Of a stretch of 37,500 bases of DNA, positions 12,801 through 20,858 are shown piece by piece (position 1 is the stretch's first letter; the number at the start of each line of letters is the position of its first letter). The stretch is from Mesostigma viride (lineage: Eukaryota > Streptophyta > Mesostigmatophyceae > Mesostigmatales > Mesostigmataceae), in assembly GCA_009746045.1 (NCBI GenBank), contig RPFO01000151.1, positions 20,001 to 57,500 on the forward strand. Reading direction: 5' to 3'. The translations under genes and the position numbers were made by a program. The notes below the pieces were generated by a model. The model worked only from the letters and a program-made list of their open reading frames with translations. It ran no database searches and was not told the DNA's origin.

Positions 12801-15800
12801 TCAATGTTTACTTTCGCTGTAACAACAACGTTGTCTAGACTGGCGCTTCTTGGTACCTTTCTTCACCAAACATTGCTTCCCTCCTCTCCTCTCGCCCCAT
12901 GGCTAACAGCCTTCTCAGCACTCATTGCTAGTATTCATAAAGTATGGTTATGTAGAACAATACTGTGCCCACTAGTGCTCGCCGGTCGCCTCCTTATCCC
13001 ACACCCCCTTTCCTCCTTAATCCTCCCCCCCTGCCCCCCTGCAGGCAAGTTTGTGATCACGGCCACGCAGATGCTCGAGTCAATGGTCAACAACCCTGCG
13101 CCCACGCGCGCCGAGTCCACCGACGTGGCCAACGCGGTGTTCGACGGCACCGACTGCGTGATGCTGTCGGGCGAGACAGCCAACGGGGAGTTCCCCGCCG
13201 ACGCCGTCGCGGTCATGGCGGAGATCGTTCGCAACGCCGAGATCGGCCTCAACACCAGCCAGGTGGTCGACTTCATCTCAGACTTCACCCCAAAGCCGCT
13301 CGGGTCAATCGAGGCGGTCGTCCACGATGCCGCAAAGATCTCAGCCGAGATCCGCCCCGGCCTCATCCTCGCCTTCTCCGAGGACGGGTCGATCGCGCGC
13401 CTCGCAGCAAAGTACCGCCCGCGCGTGCCCTTGCTCGTGGTCACCTCCCAGCGCCAGCTGGCGCGCCACTGCCAGGCCCACTTTGGCCTCTACCCCTTCC
13501 TCCTCTCGTCCAAGGACGCGGCCGACATCCGCGGCGTGATCGAGCTCGCCCTGCGCAAGGCCGTCATGTCCGGCCTCTGCAAGCCCGGCCGCGAGGTCAT
13601 CGTGCTGCGCCCGCCGGTGTGGGGCGGCTCGCGCACCGACAAGGCGCCGCACCTGGAGGTGGTGATCGCCCCCGGCGCGGTGGCCCCCTTCAGCAAGCGG
13701 GACGCGGACGACATGGTCACCTCGCTGCACACGACCAGCATCCGGCTCACGACGATCACGCACGAGGAGACGCAGCCGCGCAAGACCAAGGTCATGGCAA
13801 CCGTGGGACCCAGGAGCTGCAGCGAGGAAGGGATCGGTGCACTGCTGGACGCCGGGATGGACTTGGCACGTGTGAACCTGGCGCACGGGACCGTGGAAGA
13901 GGGCCTCGAGCTCATCGCGCGCATCCGCCAGGTGGCAGCGTCCCGCGACCGCATCGTGGGCATCCTCATGGACACGCACGGGCCGCAGATCCGGTCCTCC
14001 AAGAACCAGGGGGGGGGCGCGCTGGCCATCCGTAAGGGCCAGCACGTGACCATCATGGGGCTCGAGGAAGGGGCCGAGTTTGATGACTACAGCAGCCGCG
14101 TCGACGACAAGGAGGACCGCGTGCACGTGGGTATATCGTACGCGAGCGTGGGCAAGGCGGTCAAGCCGGGCGACATTGTGCGCATGGCCGACGGCACCGT
14201 CCAAATACTTGTCTCCCGAGTGGTCTCGCCGCGCGAGGTGCACGGTGTCATGGAGAGCAGCAGCAGCCTGGGCGCCAAGGCCAACGTGTACATCCGCGGA
14301 GTGCACCAGAGCCTGCCGACCGTCACCGAGGCGGACAAGGAGCGGCTGCTGGAGGTGCGCGAACGTTGTTATTATGGTATAATTATAGGTAACACAACCA
14401 TTGTGCGTGCGGAAAAGTAGCGGCGGCTGCAGGTGGGCATATATTGAGTATAATAAGTAGTGCTATACTAAGTATAGGGATAGGACTCTTCTGCTACAGT
14501 TCGGGGGGGGGCATATACTAAGTATAGGGATAGAACTCTTCTGCTAGAGTACGCGGGTGGGCATATACTAAGTATAGGGATAGGACTCTTCTGCTACAGT
14601 TCGGGGGGGGGCATATACTAAGTATAGGGATAGGACTCTTCTGCTAGAGTACGGGGGTGGGCATATACTAAGTATAGGGATAGAACTCTTCTGCTAGAGT
14701 ACGCGGGTGGGCATATACTAAGTGTAGGGATAGGACTCTTCTGCTAGAGTACGGGGGTGGGCATATACTAAGTATAGGGATAGAACTCTTCTGCTAGAGT
14801 ATAGGGGTGGGCGTATACTAAGTATGGGGATAGGACTCTTCTGCTAGAGTACGGGGGTGGGCATATACTAAGTATAGGGATAGAACTCTTCTGCTAGAAT
14901 ACGGAGGTGGGTGAAAATGAGCGGCGGCTACAGTTGCGCCTGGTAACTGGTTTTTGCTATATATTCTTGGTATCCTAACCGTAGTACAAAATTGATGAGT
15001 GGCTGGTGCTGGTGGGCTTTTTTTATTTCTTTTTCATCAATGGAATAAGGAGGGGCGTGCTATGAAGGAGCAGCTGCTGCGGGTGCAGCTCTTTGCATGA
15101 ATAGCGTAGCATGAGTGTTACTAAGGCAGCGCCAAGTGATGGGGGGCTGGTTTGGGCGGGGCTGAGTTAGTGGCGGCCGCACGTTGGTGTGCGCCAGTTT
15201 AAGATGGGTACATCAGCTTTCTCCTAGGAAACTTTTTATTGGATGTGTAATTTTGTATTCTAGTGTAGGCGTGTGCATATTGTTATGTTTCTCGTGAACT
15301 GGCATACCTGTGCTTTCTTGCCTGCTAGTTAGTGGTGTCCACTTGTGCATTCATTAGGCAGTTCTTCACCCACCCACCCACCCACCCACCCACCCACCCA
15401 CCCACCCACCCACCCACCCACCCACCACCCACCCACCCACCCACCCACCCACCCACCCACCCACCCACCCACCCACCCACCCACCCACCACCCACCCACC
15501 CACCCACCCACCCACCCACCCACCCACCCACCCACCCACCCACCCACCCACCCACCCACCCACCCACCCACCCACCCACCCACCCATTTGGCCCCTGGCC
15601 CCACCCACCCTACCTTCGCACATCCGCTCTTTACTCATGCACCACTTCGTTCCCTTGCCCCCTTGTCCCTTGCCCTATCATCCCCCCCCCCCCCCCCCCC
15701 CCCCAGGTTGCCTGCAAGGCCGAGCTCGACTTTGTGGCCGTCACCTGCAACGCGGCCGCCGACGCGGTCTCCCTCCGCTCCCTCCTCAATGCCCACGGCG

Positions 15801-16597
15801 GCGGTCGCATCAAGATCGTCGCCAAGATCAAGACGCTCACCGCGATCGCCAACCTGGACTCGATCCTCGCGCACGCGGACGGCGCTATGGTCGCGCGCGG
15901 TGACCTGGGGATGGAGATGCCCGCAGAGAAGGTCGCGCTCGCGCAGAAGATGATCGTGACCAAGTGCAACATCGCGGGGCGGTTCGTGCTTGTGTCGCGC
16001 CAGATGCTCGACTCAATGATCCACAACCCGCTGCCCACGCGCGCAGAGATGACCGACAGCGCGAACGCCATCATGGACGGCGCCGACGGGACGTGCTTGT
16101 CGTGGGAGACCTCGGTTGGGGAGTTCCCCGCCGAGGCCACGTCGGTCATGGCCAAGATCTGCCAGAACAGCGAGTACGCAATCGACTACAACAGCCAGCT
16201 GGCGTTCATACGCGACTTCTCCCCGCACCCCCTGGGGCACCTGGAGGCCATGGGCCTCGCGGCTGCAAAGGCTTGCATCGACACGGGCGCGCGGCTGGCG
16301 GTCGCGCTGTCGAGGAAGGGGCGCGCCGCTGACGCACTGTCCAAGTACCGTCCATTTGCGTGCATCATGGTGGTCACGGACCAGCCGCAGGTGGCGCGCC
16401 AGACTAAGGCCGTGTTTGGCCAGTTCCCTGTGCTCGTGGACAAGATGGAGGACAGCGTGAGTTCCATCGCGGCAGCGGTCGCATGGGCGCGTGGGCGGGG
16501 CCTGTACAAGGAGGGGCCCATCGCCGTGCTGTGTGGGTACGACCAGCCGGACGCCGACTGCGGTCTGCCGGTCGTTCGGGTCATGGAGTCTGCCTAG
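1..16597 (+). CDS. Tandem-fused multi-unit pyruvate kinase (3' part of gene, four units visible)
   Basis: Pyruvate kinase transfers phosphate from phosphoenolpyruvate to ADP in glycolysis. Ten exons join without a frame break: 1-494 (codons start at base 2), 1429-1700, 2467-3008, 3440-3683, 4520-5182, 5959-6024, 8627-8968, 9885-11049, 13045-14354 and 15707-16597 (stop TAG). All introns are GT-AG and every phase matches (for example AT|G across 3008/3440, G|GC across 494/1429 and 11049/13045). The sum is 1,995 codons plus a stop, about four times a normal PK of roughly 500 residues. New units start at RKTK motifs (3441, 10212, 13779). Two of the three unit junctions lie inside single exons (9885-11049 and 13045-14354), so this is one fused polypeptide, not neighbouring genes. 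The 5' end is outside the window and more units may precede. PK identity is certain; native assembly and localisation cannot be read from the sequence. Confidence 0.93.
495..1428 (+). other. PK intron 1
   Basis: GT donor after GCG-G at 494 and AG acceptor at 1427-1428. The first 540 bases are unremarkable. The last 390 bases are almost entirely a pyrimidine minisatellite (1040-1410) that runs into the 3' splice site. Long open frames on both strands here (GGKRREEE-like and [10 protein letters not shown]-like) are artefacts of this repeat. Confidence 0.9.
1040..1410 (+). repeat. 10-bp pyrimidine minisatellite (CTTCCCTCCT)n
   Basis: About 36 copies of a 10-base C/T-only unit with rare variants (for example CCACTTC at two places near 1233-1260, and a shortened unit near 1110). 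It ends about 18 bases before the acceptor at 1428. The strand bias is complete: pure pyrimidine on the sense strand, pure purine on the other. Such tracts can form triplex DNA; whether this one does is not visible. Confidence 0.97.
1701..2466 (+). other. PK intron 2, with two extra copies of the exon-2 3' end and a C-rich 3' half
   Basis: The donor is at 1701 (GTGAGT). The exon end and donor at 1671-1705 recur at 1741-1775, exactly 70 bp downstream with about two differences, and more weakly at 1825-1852. The 3' half (2185-2460) is a low-complexity tract of C runs mixed with AACCCC blocks leading into the acceptor at 2465-2466. Confidence 0.85.
2185..2460 (+). repeat. C-rich low-complexity tract before splice acceptor
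   Basis: Dominated by C runs and CCAAACC / CCAACCT-like blocks, almost without G. It directly precedes the exon at 2467 and probably acts as an overgrown polypyrimidine tract. The long reading frames across it are compositional. Confidence 0.85.
3009..3439 (+). other. PK intron 3, starting with about four tandem copies of the exon/donor boundary
   Basis: The donor is GTGAGTAG at 3009. The block GCCCATCAACACCATGTGAG plus AACCAGATAGG recurs with period about 32-36 near 3029, 3061, 3094 and 3130. At least one copy (near 3130-3148) again reads GTGTGAGTACG and could act as a donor. The remainder to the acceptor at 3438-3439 shows nothing recognisable. Confidence 0.82.
3684..4519 (+). other. PK intron 4
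   Basis: The donor is GTGTGTGG at 3684. A second copy of the ATGGATACCAAG-GTG boundary, reading ACGGATACAAAGGTGAGG, lies 26 bp downstream at 3699-3716. A short GT/GC dinucleotide run lies at 3772-3807 and a G run near 4070-4087. The acceptor is CACCCACAG, ending 4519. No other gene is seen. Confidence 0.82.
5183..5958 (+). other. PK intron 5
   Basis: The donor is GTAGGC at 5183. The boundary region 5169-5205 has a clear second copy at 5278-5314 and a short third trace at 5386-5400. The intron also holds a long inverted repeat (5415-5611). The acceptor is GGCGCCAG, ending 5958. Confidence 0.8.
5415..5611 (+). repeat. Foldback inverted repeat with doubled arms
   Basis: The left arm (5415-5498) and right arm (5524-5611) are imperfect reverse complements across a loop of about 25 bp. 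Each arm is itself two tandem copies of a unit of about 43-45 bp containing GTCAACGCCAGCGC. The RNA of this intron could fold into a long, very GC-rich hairpin. Open frames on both strands here arise from the repeat. No transposase or clear target-site duplication is seen. Confidence 0.88.
6025..8626 (+). other. PK intron 6 (2.6 kb), no gene seen
   Basis: It lies between the 66-nt exon 5959-6024 ([12 protein letters not shown]...PTRAE) and exon 8627-8968. The donor is GTGAGG and the acceptor is CACACAG. The 66-nt exon is short, but its 22 codons are exactly the PK segment missing between the neighbouring exons. Inside the intron I see only a small palindrome at 6448-6478 and a weak echo of the donor (GTGCCGAGGTAAGG) near 7667. 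No other coding region is supported. Confidence 0.85.
8969..9884 (+). other. PK intron 7, carrying four echoes of the exon-7 end
   Basis: The exon ends CACGTCCAACCACAAG with donor GTGGGA at 8969. Copies of CGTCCAACCAC-AAGG-like sequence appear at 9048-9080, 9147-9185, 9300-9335 and 9411-9432, decaying in similarity. The first two also copy the upstream ATGCCxGTGATCGTGG part of the exon. The acceptor is GCCTGCCAG, ending 9884. Confidence 0.83.
10212..13778 (+). other. PK unit C, complete and catalytically intact
   Basis: Starts inside exon 9885-11049 and continues in 13045-14354. All canonical PK motifs are present in order: [28 protein letters not shown] (with the Glu typical of potassium-dependent enzymes), [77 protein letters not shown] and [12 protein letters not shown]. 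By family knowledge this is an active PK unit. The intron at G|GK (11050-13044) falls at the same codon and phase as the first intron of unit A, which supports A and C being duplicates. Confidence 0.92.
11050..13044 (+). other. PK intron 8 (2.0 kb), AT-rich
   Basis: The donor GTAAGTG is the best consensus donor in the gene, and the acceptor CCTGCAG ends at 13044. From about 11060 to 12960 the sequence is visibly A/T-rich with T runs, unlike the GC-rich exons and C-rich introns around it. No coding region, terminal repeats or tandem arrays were recognised. Confidence 0.8.
14440..14920 (+). repeat. 50-bp minisatellite in PK intron 9
   Basis: About nine to ten units. GCATATACTAAGTATAGGGA starts at 14511, 14561, 14611, 14661, 14711, 14761, 14811 (variant) and 14861, an exact 50-bp period, with a degenerate first copy near 14461. 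Variants (TAGGACTC or TAGAACTC, CTACAGTTC or CTAGAGTAC) partly alternate, suggesting some expansion in 100-bp steps. Confidence 0.96.
15367..15588 (+). repeat. (CACC)n tetranucleotide microsatellite
   Basis: About 55 copies of CCCA/CACC with two or three single-base slips (near 15424 and 15488). It is transcribed as part of intron 9 and lies 120 bp before the acceptor. The THPPTHPP and GGWVGGWV reading frames on the two strands are artefacts of the repeat. Confidence 0.97.
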
Positions 16598-17625
16598 GTC
16601 GCGTCGGTTTATTGAATTTTGGTCAAATCATTTCATCGACTGAATATTGATTTTTCCGCCATGTGGCCAGAAGCTAGGCGGCCTAGGCCACTAGGGACCA
16701 CGGTCGCTAGGGGTACGTTGTGGGGACCACGGTGGCGAGCTGTGGACGGTCACAGTAACACATGGATTTCTTCCATTCTTCCTTATTTTTCTGGGGCCAA
16801 TTCTTCTGTCGAAATGTTTTTGCTAGTAGGTGGCGACCTACTGTGGATACTTCTTGCATTTTTTTTCTTAGAAAGGGTTCCTAGAATGTAGAATGTGCAG
16901 CCGCGCTGCGATTGCGCAGGCTGAATAACAATAGGCTGAAGGGGGGAACTTATCTCCACTGTGGATTTGAGTGTTACCCTTTTGATAACATGCAGGGATT
17001 GCATGTTTTTGACGACATGCAGGGTTGTTTTATTGGTTTAAAAAAGCAGAAGAAGACAGCACATTCAAATAACGTTCACAGCAACAAGGAGGCAATTTGT
17101 TGACCACTGTACCAAAATTTCCTAGACTTGCAGGGTCTGGCATACTGATTAACTATAATAATTAAGAAGCTCGTGACGCAGTCACACGGGTGCCAATACA
17201 GAGTAAAGGAACCTTTAACCCCTATACGGCATGCAACAATGAGGGAGGGCGCCCTAGCTATTCTCACTGCCACACTAGTGGGTGCAGGCCACAGAGCGCT
17301 GGCATACCCAGCTTATACATCGCCATACGTCCATGCATAGTTGTCTCACTTCATAGTTCTCTCACATGTAAACTCCCGCGGTCTTCGCGTCTTTCCTCTC
17401 AGACAACTACCCTAGTCCTTGCACGGCGTTGGATCGCCATGCGTCCAGGAATAGTCATGTCTCACTTAGTAAACGTCGTCTGTGGCCTATGTCAATGATC
17501 GAGACAGCTGTATGCTTGATTTGTGAGCGCTAGAAGCATGCTAGGGCGTAAGCGTGCATGGTCTGGTTGTCTGTGCTACTATTCAAACATGTGTTCATAC
17601 ATAAATAGAAATGATAAAGTACTCC
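16598..17625. other. Intergenic, PK 3' flank; no gene seen
   Basis: From the PK stop codon to the target-site duplication of the retroelement. No conserved coding potential, tRNA or repeat array was recognised. The PK 3' UTR and polyadenylation site must lie in the first part, but no signal can be assigned with confidence. Confidence 0.6.
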
Positions 17626-17639
17626 ATGGATCTGCGTGG
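17626..17639. repeat. Target-site duplication, left copy
   Basis: ATGGATCTGCGTGG, identical to 19608-19621. An extra partial copy (ATCTGCGTG) follows at once at 17640, so the exact 5' element boundary is uncertain by about ten bases. Confidence 0.75.
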
Positions 17640-19607
17640 ATCTGCGTGCCTTGAGCAATTAATTCGGGGCATCCACTCCAGCCACGAGCCACGAGGTAGC
17701 CATGGCTGACGGCGGAGCTCATAACTTTCACGTTTGAGCCCCAAATTCAGCTGTGAATATCACTATCGCTTCGTCTTTCTAAGACGCACATGCTGATATA
17801 ATTTTCCGAAACGCAATATATGACGAGCAAACGTCCTTTGACGCAACGCAGTTTGGCGGATGCGCTCGCCCATGAAAATGCGGCAGCTGCGGCTGCCGCT
17901 TCGCCATCAGGTCCGGCAGGCAGCGGTGACACTAGTCGTGCACTGGTGGTCGCCCAGCAACCTCCCGGGCTCAATGCCTCGCCATCGGCATCGCCTGACC
18001 CGAAACGCACCCGCCCAGCCGACAAAACAGGATGGTCCCGCCCCTCGGAACCGCGCTTTCGGCCCCACCCTTTCAAGGTCGACGATCACGACTGGAACAA
18101 CATGTCTCCTTACGATGCTATGGACTGCATCTTCTTCGGGGACTACGCCTCGCTTTACGACCTGTGCCTCCATCTCCACGACCAAGGTCGCCTCATCGGC
18201 AACAACGGCAGCCGCTGGCAACACCACAGCGCCCTGCTTGGCTGCCCCCGCCCCCAGCTCCAGCACACCATCCTCAACTCCCTTCTCGAGCGCTCTGACG
18301 ACGAGATCTGGGCTCCATCCATCTCCGCCCCCACCCTCCGTTCCATCCTCACGGAAGCCTTTCAGCAGCACGTGACCCCCCTTGCTGCTGACGTCGCAGC
18401 AATGGGTGGCACGCTGGCTGCTGAACTTCCTCACATTTCCGCCGCTGCCGCCTCCACCTCCACTGCCATTTCCGCCTCCACTGCCGACATCAAAGCCCAG
18501 CTCCTCGACCTCGACCAACGCCTTCAAGCCACCGCCAACGCCCTTGAGAGCTTGCATGACACCGCCGGCCTCACCGCCCAGGCGGTGAAGGACATCGCCG
18601 CCCAGCCGGCGTCTGCTGGCCCGGCCGGCGATGCTCCCTCCACCTGGGCGGACTTGCTTAAGCAGCACACCACCTCCACCACCTCCACCATCTCGGCACA
18701 ACTCAAGCAACAAGCCCTCGACCTTCGCGAGGAAACCGACATCGCCCGGCGCAGCCACAATGTCATCGTCAAGCACTTCGACCAGCCGGCAGGTGAGACC
18801 TCCACGACCCTTCTTGAGGCATTTAAGCGCGACATTCTTGCCCCCATGCTACTCACTGGTGAGCTGGACATGTCGGCTGTCCGCCTCCCCCGCGCGCGGG
18901 GGAAGGCTGGCCCGGCACCCGTGCTCCTCACCTTTAAGTACATGGCGGACAAGCTGTCGTTCCTTAAATGCCGCAAGAAGCTCTCGAGGACTCGCTTCAC
19001 GCTGGACGACGACTTGACCCTGGCCCAGCAACAGCGGCGACGCGAGCTATGGCCGGCCTACCTTCAGCTCCGGCACAGCGCAGGGGGGAAGCCGGTATAC
19101 TGGAGGGGGGCGGTCATCCACGTTGACCACAAGCCCTGGCAGCCCCCTCCTGCCACCTCAGACTAGGGAATCCATACCAGTAGTGTAGATTAGTCAGGCT
19201 TAGCCTAGCATGTGGCCCACGCGCATGTGCGCCCATAATGGCCCCCATGGATGTTGTCTACAGAATTTAGCCAAGCCCTGCCTATAACGGGACCCCCATG
19301 GATGTTGCACTAAGAATTTAGCCATGCTACGCAGTGCAGAGAGATGCTCTCTGTCGAGAAGCCATGCCCTAGCTCTTGTATAGCCATGATGATCTTCCCC
19401 CACATGACATACTCCCCCTTAGCTGGGCATAGTGTGAAGATCATGAGGGTGCAGGTGCCTTAGTGCACCTAGAGCAAGTGTTGTTTACATTCCCACCCTT
19501 GCAGGAAGTAGCTTAGAATGTATGATAGGCCATATGCCCCTTCTCTGGGCTATGTGCTACATATACTCCCAACGGAGTTATGTTCCAATTCAATTCAATT
19601 CAATTCA
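17640..19607 (+). mobile_element. ORF1-only non-LTR retrotransposon (non-autonomous LINE derivative), complete
   Basis: A 14-bp direct repeat ATGGATCTGCGTGG flanks the element exactly (17626-17639 and 19608-19621), as expected for a target-site duplication. The 3' end is a short tandem tail of CAATT units (about 19585-19607), typical of LINE-like elements that end in a microsatellite instead of poly(A). The only long frame is an ORF1-type protein (17820-19166); there is no reverse transcriptase or endonuclease. The 5' leader is 180 bp and the 3' UTR about 440 bp. This layout matches half-LINE elements known from mammals (HAL1). The intact duplication and open frame suggest a fairly recent insertion. 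Confidence 0.78.
17820..19166 (+). CDS. LINE ORF1-like RNA-binding protein (448 aa)
   Basis: A single uninterrupted frame. The order is: a basic, Ala/Pro/Ser-rich N-terminus (about 1-75); a WNNMSPYDAMDCIFFGDYASLYDL region (75-150) I do not recognise; a long Ala/Thr/Ser-rich helical stretch with heptad-like AELPHISAAA...LLDLDQRLQATANALESL (about 190-300), likely a trimerising coiled coil; then an RRM-like part (about 312-400) with RSHNVIVKHFDQPAGE, APVLLTFKYMADKLSFLKCRKKL and TLDDDLTLAQQQRRREL; and a small C-terminal domain (PVYWRGAVIHVDHKPW). This coiled coil / RRM / CTD order is that of L1-type ORF1 proteins, which coat LINE RNA. The assignment rests on motif layout only. An unrelated host gene is less likely given the flanking duplication. 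Confidence 0.72.
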   Translation: MTSKRPLTQRSLADALAHENAAAAAAASPSGPAGSGDTSRALVVAQQPPGLNASPSASPDPKRTRPADKTGWSRPSEPRFRPHPFKVDDHDWNNMSPYDAMDCIFFGDYASLYDLCLHLHDQGRLIGNNGSRWQHHSALLGCPRPQLQHTILNSLLERSDDEIWAPSISAPTLRSILTEAFQQHVTPLAADVAAMGGTLAAELPHISAAAASTSTAISASTADIKAQLLDLDQRLQATANALESLHDTAGLTAQAVKDIAAQPASAGPAGDAPSTWADLLKQHTTSTTSTISAQLKQQALDLREETDIARRSHNVIVKHFDQPAGETSTTLLEAFKRDILAPMLLTGELDMSAVRLPRARGKAGPAPVLLTFKYMADKLSFLKCRKKLSRTRFTLDDDLTLAQQQRRRELWPAYLQLRHSAGGKPVYWRGAVIHVDHKPWQPPPATSD

Positions 19608-19621
19608 ATGGATCTGCGTGG
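19608..19621. repeat. Target-site duplication, right copy
   Basis: ATGGATCTGCGTGG directly after the CAATT tail, identical to 17626-17639. Confidence 0.78.
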
Positions 19622-20858
19622 TGCATCCTCACTTAACTAGTACCCACACGCAAATTAATTCGTAAATTTAAAGACCACATGCCTGCACATATCTAGGCAG
19701 GTCATTTACGGCACAAAATATAGAATGGTGGCTGTGGATGAGGAGACCCATCCATGCAATAAAGACAAGCATCAACAAAGGCAATCCTGATTATCTTCAA
19801 AGGCAATCCGTTGTCCATGCAAAGTATTTTTCTTGCTGAGTGCAACTGCATGGCAAAGTCGCTGACAAATCAAGCATGGAAAAGCTCGCCACCCCGCCCT
19901 CAGGCAGTGATTTGATTAAGGTTTTTGTTGCTAGTGGCGCTAGGCCACTTGTGGCGTTTTGAACTAAAAAAACTTCCGTTGACTCGGCCAATGTGTGGCT
20001 TTAAGCCAAGTAAAATTGGGCTTGGCACGGCCACGTGTGGCGGGCTGGCTTTCCAACCATTCACTGGTGCAGCAAAGCCTGCCAACCAAGTAGAACGGCG
20101 GGGTCAGCGCGGCGCGGCGCCGTACTGGCTGAATATACAGGGCGGGTCTCTGCCTGCCGGCCACCCGTGTAGATTAATCCTCAGTTCGACACATTTCGCC
20201 GCACTTGCTCGTTTGTGTTCGTACTTTTTTATATCATTGTCGCAATGATTCGGTCCCCATTCTCGACGATGGATTCGAGGATACTATCGTCTCTAAGATA
20301 CTGCTCCGAAGACGATGATTTTGATTGGACAAGACTTTGGTTGATTCTTGTAATTCAATTCTACCTAGCTCACTGCACACTGTACCGGTCTAGCTCACTA
20401 CGGTAGTCACTGCTCAGTGCCCAGCCTGTCCAGCGGCCAGCGGGCCACTTGGCGCTACTAACATGCACTAAGCGGTATCTAGCGGTATGCACTGTTGCAC
20501 TTTTCTAAAGGGAGATTCGTGGCGGAACGCCGGCCGGAAGTTCGGCTGACACTGCCAATTGTGGCGTAACCTGTACTAGAGTGAACTTCAGGCACGGCCA
20601 CTCTGTGGCGAAACGAAACTAGAAAGTAGAACAGCACGGCCAATTTGTGGCTTCTTGGGGGCCTTGTCAAATAGGGTGGCACCGCCACATTTTACCACAA
20701 AAAGCGCCACACCGCCACATTTGGCGGCATATCGCCACTAATCGAAACACTGCCCTCAGGGCCAGAGCCTGTGCCAAACGAATATCTCACTCCTTCCAGC
20801 ACATAGCAGGCTTTTTCCGGCCAGCCAGAAGTGGGCCGGAGCTCATGTGCGCAATTAG
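19622..20858. other. Intergenic between retroelement and HOP2 3' end; diverged repeats only
   Basis: No gene is supported. Two blocks (19935-20060 and 20515-20720) carry a diverged repeat of about 43 bp built around a GGCCAnnnTGTGGC palindrome; the rest is unique-looking. The HOP2 3' UTR must lie just below 20859. Confidence 0.65.
19935..20720. repeat. Diverged 43-bp repeats with a GGCCA...TGTGGC core, two blocks
   Basis: Cores start at 19943, 19986 and 20029 (exactly 43 apart) and again at 20553, 20596 and 20638 (43 and 42 apart). Single looser copies sit near 20443 and, inverted (CCGCCACA), at 20682-20722. Sequence between cores is weakly conserved (A-rich, ACTA/GAAC). Confidence 0.7.

Larger units (their letters stand above)
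14355..15706 (+). other. PK intron 9
   Basis: The donor is GTGCGC after GAG at 14354 and the acceptor is a long C run plus AG at 15706. It contains a 50-bp minisatellite (about 14440-14920) and a CACC microsatellite (15367-15588). Echoes of the exon end GAGCGGCTGCTGGAGGTGCG stand at 14416-14436 and 14918-14940, bracketing the minisatellite. Confidence 0.85.
13779..16597 (+). other. PK unit D, degenerate, C-terminal unit of the chain
   Basis: Begins at [13 protein letters not shown] in exon 13045-14354 and finishes in 15707-16597. The metal and substrate site is altered: RVNLAHG replaces RxNFSHG (Ser lost), DTHGPQIR replaces [12 protein letters not shown] replaces KIEN (Mg-binding Glu lost), and SRQML replaces ATQML (Thr lost), although [10 protein letters not shown] is kept. 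The lesions differ from those in unit B, so the two units lost activity independently or diverged long after duplication. B and D share features not seen in A and C, such as [11 protein letters not shown] and ALSKYRP or MSKYRP. The frame closes with TAG at 16595-16597. Confidence 0.85.

Noticed and set aside
13341-14306. 321-codon open frame on the minus strand
   Set aside because: Antisense shadow of the GC-rich PK exon 13045-14354; no family motifs.
14440-14920. CRISPR-like array
   Set aside because: Units are contiguous 50-bp tandem repeats without unique spacers, in a eukaryotic intron.
15325-15640. THPPTHPP and GGWVGGWV repeat proteins
   Set aside because: Translations of a CACC microsatellite in an intron; they stay open only because the repeat lacks stops.
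3440-16597. Four separate neighbouring PK genes
   Set aside because: Unit boundaries fall within exons and no stop or start separates them; all exon phases fit a single frame.
17907-18776. Minus-strand open frame rich in Gly and Val
   Set aside because: Shadow of the ORF1-like gene; no recognisable domain, and the plus frame has coherent RRM-like motifs.
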